Source: an uncultured Anaerolineae bacterium
GTDB lineage: Bacteria; Chloroflexota; Anaerolineae; Anaerolineales; Villigracilaceae
DNA: 46,763 nucleotides
Assembly (NCBI GenBank): GCA_903910795.1
Contig: CAIWAX010000464.1
Location: forward strand, 1-46,763
Direction: 5' to 3'
The translations under genes and the position numbers were made by a program. This document shows, one piece after another, positions 43,611-46,763 of this stretch. The notes below the pieces were generated by a model. That model made no database searches. It was not told where the DNA came from and saw only the letters and a list, made by a program, of their open reading frames with translations. Numbering within the stretch: the first letter of the stretch is position 1; each line of letters opens with the position of its first letter.

Positions 43611-45506
43611 TTAATTCTTCTCGAGCGCCAGTTGGATGAGATCCTGAACACGCTGTACCATGCTGGATGGATCGGGATGCAGACCCTCGACAAGCATGGC
43701 AGAGTCAAAAATTTGCTCAATCACCATCTTCTGCAAATCAGACTCCGGGTCAAGTTTGAGCAGGCTTTTCAGGATTGGATGTGAAGGATTAAGTTCAAGG
43801 ATTTTCTTGGAATCCTCATATTCCCTGCCTAGATAGCGATAAACACGCTGCATTTCAGGATTGAGAGCCCCTTCAGGCTCAACCAGCCGGGCCACAGACT
43901 GTGAAAGGCGCGTACTCGCATGCACATCCGCCACACGTTCACCCAGCACCGCTTTAAAACGTTTTACAAGACCATCAAAATCAGCTTCGGCAATCTTTTC
44001 TTTTTCAGCCTCAGGGTCCCTGGGTTTTTCATTATCAAGTTTCCCAGCCTGGGCAACATTCTGCAGCTCAAAATCCTTATATTTATGCAGCCCCATCAAC
44101 ATGAATGAATCGATGGGCTCTGTCAGCAGCAAAACTTCCGTACCCTGGGCCTGGAAGTAATCCAGGTGTGGGCTGCGCAACACTGATTTAGGGTCTTCGC
44201 CCAAAATGAAGTAAACGTTTTTCTGCTCGGGCTGCATCCGGCCAACATAATCTTCCAGTGAAGACCAAGTCTCGGGGTGCAAATTAGTTTTGAAGCGCAG
44301 CAAAGGGTATATCTTTTCGGCATCTGGCTGGTTAGCCGCAACACCCTGTTTCAAAAACGGACCGTATTCCTTCCAGAAAATTGCATACTTATCGGGGTCA
44401 TTTTTGGCCAGATTTTCAAATTCTTTATTGAGTAGGTTTGTCAGGGCCTTCTTCAAACGCGCCATCAAAGCTGAGGATTGGATGGTTTCTCTGGATACGT
44501 TCAGTGGCAAGTCTTCTGAATCGATCACACCCTGGATAAAGCGCAGATGCTCTGGCAGTAAATCTTTATTGTATTCATCGATCAGGATGTTCCGGCAGTA
44601 AAGTTTTAGGCCATCATCCTTGCGTATTGAAAAAACAGCGCGCTCAGCTTTTTTAGGCACATACAGCAACGCGTAAAACTGCACCGGTGCATCAGTAATG
44701 GAATGAACATGCAGCAGCGGTTCTTCAAAATCCAGCGTCATCTGCCGGTAGAAGTCCTTATAGGCATCTCCCATCACATCCTGCTTTGAGGTGCGCCAGA
44801 TGGCTATTTGTTTATTAATCTGGGTTGTTTCAGTACCCATACCCGCAGGGCCCATGTAAATGGGAAAACTAATATAGTCTGAGTGCTTGCGAATGATTTC
44901 CCTCAAGCGGTATTCTTCGGCAAATTCAGCCGCATCTTCCTTGAGTTTAATCTCTATGATGGTGCCGCGCTCGGCTTTCACTGCGGGGGCAATCTGATAG
45001 TTGTCTTCGCCGGTAGCGTACCATGTGACCGGTTCATCATCCGGCCGGAAGGAATGCGAGGTAACCTTGACCCATTCAGCCACCATGAAGACTGAGTAAA
45101 AACCCACGCCAAATTGGCCAATAACCTGAGAGAAATCCCCTTTCTGATCCTTGGCAACTTCCAAAAATTTACGCGCGCCAGATTGGGCGATGGTGCCCAG
45201 ATTCTCAATCATTTCACTGCGGTTCAACCCAATGCCAGTGTCCTGGATGGTCAGCATGCGTGTTTCCTTGTCTGCTGAAACCCGGATACACAGCTCCGTG
45301 TTTGCATCCAGTACCACCTGATTGGTCAGCATTTCAAAACGGAAACGGTTCAGTGCGTCAGAGGCGTTTGAAAGTAATTCCCGTAGAAAGACATCCTTTT
45401 CCTTGTACAGGGAATGGATCAGGATATTCAATAGCTGTTTGGTCTCAGCCTTGAATGAAAAAGATTCGGCATTATCAATAACGGGGGTTTGGTTGGAATC
45501 GTCCAT
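43611..45506 (-). CDS. htpG: Molecular chaperone HtpG (Hsp90)
   Basis: This 631-residue protein is full-length for bacterial Hsp90. The N-terminal GHKL ATPase domain shows the sequence SLYKEKDVFLRELLSNASDALN (about 33-54), DTGIGL (about 92-97) and IGQFGVGFYSVFMVA. The middle domain has PLNVSRE, and the C-terminal dimerisation domain ends with QLALEKN. AGGAG precedes the ATG. The 180-nt leader contains a terminator hairpin 24 nt before the start codon and a sequence able to compete with it, suggesting attenuation. Confidence 0.96.
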   Translation of the reverse strand: MDDSNQTPVIDNAESFSFKAETKQLLNILIHSLYKEKDVFLRELLSNASDALNRFRFEMLTNQVVLDANTELCIRVSADKETRMLTIQDTGIGLNRSEMIENLGTIAQSGARKFLEVAKDQKGDFSQVIGQFGVGFYSVFMVAEWVKVTSHSFRPDDEPVTWYATGEDNYQIAPAVKAERGTIIEIKLKEDAAEFAEEYRLREIIRKHSDYISFPIYMGPAGMGTETTQINKQIAIWRTSKQDVMGDAYKDFYRQMTLDFEEPLLHVHSITDAPVQFYALLYVPKKAERAVFSIRKDDGLKLYCRNILIDEYNKDLLPEHLRFIQGVIDSEDLPLNVSRETIQSSALMARLKKALTNLLNKEFENLAKNDPDKYAIFWKEYGPFLKQGVAANQPDAEKIYPLLRFKTNLHPETWSSLEDYVGRMQPEQKNVYFILGEDPKSVLRSPHLDYFQAQGTEVLLLTEPIDSFMLMGLHKYKDFELQNVAQAGKLDNEKPRDPEAEKEKIAEADFDGLVKRFKAVLGERVADVHASTRLSQSVARLVEPEGALNPEMQRVYRYLGREYEDSKKILELNPSHPILKSLLKLDPESDLQKMVIEQIFDSAMLVEGLHPDPSSMVQRVQDLIQLALEKN

Positions 45507-45529
45507 TTGGGTTACTCCTGTAATAAATT

Positions 45530-45582
45530 AAAAAAACTTCAGGTATCCTGAAGCCGAGTTGAAGGCGGTAAAGTCAGGATAC
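45530..45582 (-). promoter_or_regulatory. Terminator/antiterminator-like leader of htpG
   Basis: On the minus strand, CTTCAGG-ATA-CCTGAAG (45553-45537) is followed by seven T residues (45536-45530), an intrinsic terminator just before htpG. Its 5' part, TCAGGATAC (45551-45543), is also exactly complementary to GTATCCTGA at 45582-45574 upstream. The two hairpins exclude each other, which is the layout of an attenuator or riboswitch expression platform. Confidence 0.55.
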
Positions 45583-45694
45583 TGTTTTGCAAATCCAATC
45601 CTGCCTGCTAAAAAATATCGAAGTCTACGTCCCGGCCTTGGTTCGAAGAAAAAAGCATCCGTACTGCGGCAGGTGAGTTAACTTTACGAAAAAT

Positions 45695-45722
45695 ATTCTA
45701 ATTGACGCGTATCAATGCTCAA
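45695..45722 (-). promoter_or_regulatory. Candidate htpG promoter
   Basis: On the minus strand TTGAGC (45722-45717) and TAGAAT (45700-45695) are separated by 16 bp. The spacer holds the inverted repeat ATTGA-TACGCG-TCAAT. Transcription would start near 45688, giving a 180-nt leader. No CIRCE element is present. Confidence 0.45.
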
Positions 45723-45805
45723 TAAGAGGATTGTAAGAAAATCATTAACGCGTCCATACTGAACTTATGGGTACTTTCCATACTGAACTTATGGGTACTT
45801 TCCAT
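45719..45805 (-). CDS. Possible 28-residue small ORF made of two repeat units
   Basis: The frame reads MESTHKFS twice, then MDALMIFLQSSY and a TGA stop. It starts inside the end of the alpha/beta hydrolase gene in a different frame. The hydrolase frame carries a GGGG stretch just before the ATG, a poor ribosome-binding site. Whether it is translated is unknown. It is listed because the same peptide begins other genes in the window. Confidence 0.25.
   Translation of the reverse strand: MESTHKFSMESTHKFSMDALMIFLQSSY
45758..45805 (-). repeat. 24-bp dispersed repeat, tandem copies f1 and f2
   Basis: Two identical 24-bp units lie head to tail (45805-45782 and 45781-45758), followed by another ATGG. 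This tandem defines the period and the unit boundaries. The first unit supplies the TAA stop codon of the alpha/beta hydrolase (GKYP-stop). Confidence 0.9.
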
Positions 45806-46571
45806 TCCCCAGGAAGTTTTTCACAACCGCATTGAACTTTTCATATTGATCGATGGCAACTGCATGCCCCGCGTCAGGGATAATGATCTGCCGTGCATCT
45901 GGAATTTCATCAGCCAGCACTTTTTGATAAACCGGCGCAACCGTACTGTCATTCGCTCCACTGATGACCAGCGTAGAAGCTTTAATTTCCCGAAGCCTGT
46001 CACGTGAATTAAAGAAAGCCAGGCTGCGCATTGCGGCGCGATAAGCGCGGACATCAGCAGAAGCAATTTGTTTTTCTGCCATCTCACGCAACTCATCCTG
46101 TCCGGGTTCGGGAAAAACGCGCCGGGCAACAATTTTTGACTGGGCGGACAGTCCCATCGCATGAACCACCACCGCGCGCTGAGCGAAGTAAAACCACTGT
46201 GACAGACTCGCTGGCTGCAAAACCGCAAAAGTGCTGACCAATACAAGTTTGCGTACCAGAGCAGGGTAATCAAGAGCGAACTGCTGGGCAATCACACCAC
46301 CCATCGACAAACCAATCAGGTGCACCGGCCCTACCTGAAGATCAGAAACCAGACCTGCCAGAGCAGCAGCCACGCGCCGGAAAGTCCATCCATGCCCATC
46401 ATATTTAGATTCGCCAAAACCCGGGATATCTGGTGCAAGCGGGCGCAAACCAATAGATTGGAGCGCCTCAAATTGCAGCGCCCACATCGAACTATTCGCA
46501 CCCAGCCCATGCAACAAAAGCACTGCCGGGGAACCTTCCGTAAAGGGGTCCAGGCAGTGCAATGCAGTCAT
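45789..46571 (-). CDS. Alpha/beta-fold hydrolase
   Basis: This 260-residue serine hydrolase has the oxyanion-hole motif LLHGLGANSSMW (about 19-30), the nucleophile elbow GLSMGG (Ser near residue 90), Asp in ISGANDSTV and His in PDAGHAVAID. The 3-oxoadipate enol-lactonase/BioH-like type is likely, but the substrate is unknown. The last residues and the TAA stop are formed by the 24-bp repeat, so the original C-terminus may have been altered. It begins 6 bp after the tatA-like gene, so the two are probably co-transcribed. Confidence 0.9.
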   Translation of the reverse strand: MTALHCLDPFTEGSPAVLLLHGLGANSSMWALQFEALQSIGLRPLAPDIPGFGESKYDGHGWTFRRVAAALAGLVSDLQVGPVHLIGLSMGGVIAQQFALDYPALVRKLVLVSTFAVLQPASLSQWFYFAQRAVVVHAMGLSAQSKIVARRVFPEPGQDELREMAEKQIASADVRAYRAAMRSLAFFNSRDRLREIKASTLVISGANDSTVAPVYQKVLADEIPDARQIIIPDAGHAVAIDQYEKFNAVVKNFLGNGKYP

Positions 46572-46577
46572 ACTAAT

Positions 46578-46763
46578 TTATTTTCCAGACTCAGGATGAG
46601 TATCCGCAGGAGTTGTTGTTTCAGCAGGGGCAGCAGTTACGGCTGGTTCGACAGGTGCCTGGGGTTTCTTTTCATCCGAACCCTCCAAACCATCTTTGAA
46701 CGAACGGATGCCTGTGCCAAGCTCGCCCAGGATTTTGCCAAAACGGCCAGGCCCAAACAAGAC
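46578..46763 (-). CDS. tatA: TatA/TatE family twin-arginine translocase protein (5' end cut by window)
   Basis: The partial frame begins VLFGPGRFGKILGELGTGIRSFKDGLEG, the hinge and amphipathic helix that follow the single membrane segment of TatA. An acidic, Pro/Ala/Thr-rich tail ends the protein. TatA multimers form the pore for folded proteins with Arg-Arg signal peptides. The transmembrane segment and start codon lie beyond the right edge. TatB cannot be excluded, but the short tail favours TatA. Confidence 0.85.
   Translation of the reverse strand, partial: VLFGPGRFGKILGELGTGIRSFKDGLEGSDEKKPQAPVEPAVTAAPAETTTPADTHPESGK

Noticed and set aside
45690-45725. CIRCE or HAIR heat-shock operator before htpG
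   Set aside because: The inverted repeat ATTGA-TACGCG-TCAAT matches neither the CIRCE (TTAGCACTC) nor the HspR-type pattern.
1-46763. CRISPR array, tRNA or rRNA gene, insertion sequence
   Set aside because: No regularly spaced long repeats, no cloverleaf with T-loop consensus, no rRNA signature and no transposase were seen on either strand.

Overview
The window looks like chromosomal DNA of an anaerobic, fermentative bacterium, most likely Chloroflexota of the class Anaerolineae. This is inferred from gene content and is not proven: a fused 2-oxoacid:ferredoxin oxidoreductase pair, a TIGR03960/DUF2344 radical-SAM pair, a RicT-type PSP1 protein, an Mrp ATPase without a CxxC motif and a GHL6-type glycosidase. 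It is densely coding and has no tRNA, rRNA, insertion sequence, phage gene or CRISPR array that I can see. Both window edges cut a gene: a FabH-like thiolase-fold enzyme at the left and a TatA-like protein at the right.

Layout. 1-3.5 kb: FabH-like synthase (-), toroid-fold cyclase-like protein (+), Cys/Met-metabolism PLP enzyme (+). 3.6-9.8 kb: an iron-sulfur block made of a SufR-like regulator (-) facing iscX-nuoB-nuoCD-nuoI (+), then Mrp and RicT. A perfect 36-bp palindrome lies between the divergent promoters. 9.9-14.4 kb: PIG-L deacetylase, M20 amidohydrolase, TfoX-N protein, spermidine-synthase-like methyltransferase, an AT-rich NTF2-like gene and a GntR/FCD regulator. 14.4-18.9 kb: korA, korB and aspA. 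18.9-23.6 kb: GHL6 glycosidase, ArfB, and two transporters (MFS, EamA). 23.6-29.8 kb, all on the minus strand: argF, rocD, ald, a CoA-transferase and pyk. 30.1-33.2 kb: moxR-DUF58-MBL operon (-). 33.5-39.5 kb: yjbQ, fbp (-), DinB-like, pgm, aldo/keto reductase, M29 aminopeptidase. 39.6-42.6 kb: radical SAM, small membrane protein, DUF2344. 42.6-46.8 kb: HAD phosphatase, htpG, alpha/beta hydrolase and tatA, all on the minus strand.

How the genes fit together. Aminopeptidase, M20 hydrolase, aspartase, alanine dehydrogenase, ornithine aminotransferase, ornithine carbamoyltransferase, 2-oxoacid:ferredoxin oxidoreductase and CoA-transferase together suggest peptide and amino-acid fermentation. The nuoBCDI module may be a sink or source for ferredoxin electrons. 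pyk, fbp and pgm cover central sugar metabolism. The iron-sulfur block suggests that complex-I-like genes are controlled by cluster status.

The most unusual signal is a short dispersed repeat with a 24-bp unit, encoding roughly MESTHKFN. It sits at the start of iscX, nuoCD, ricT and aspA, at the end of korA, and as an exact tandem pair after the alpha/beta hydrolase. In the coding copies it is always read in the same frame, and it supplies start codons or N-terminal residues. Other signals worth attention are a terminator/antiterminator-like leader before htpG, a terminator hairpin before the MFS gene, and -10 boxes 6-7 nt before start codons that suggest leaderless transcripts.
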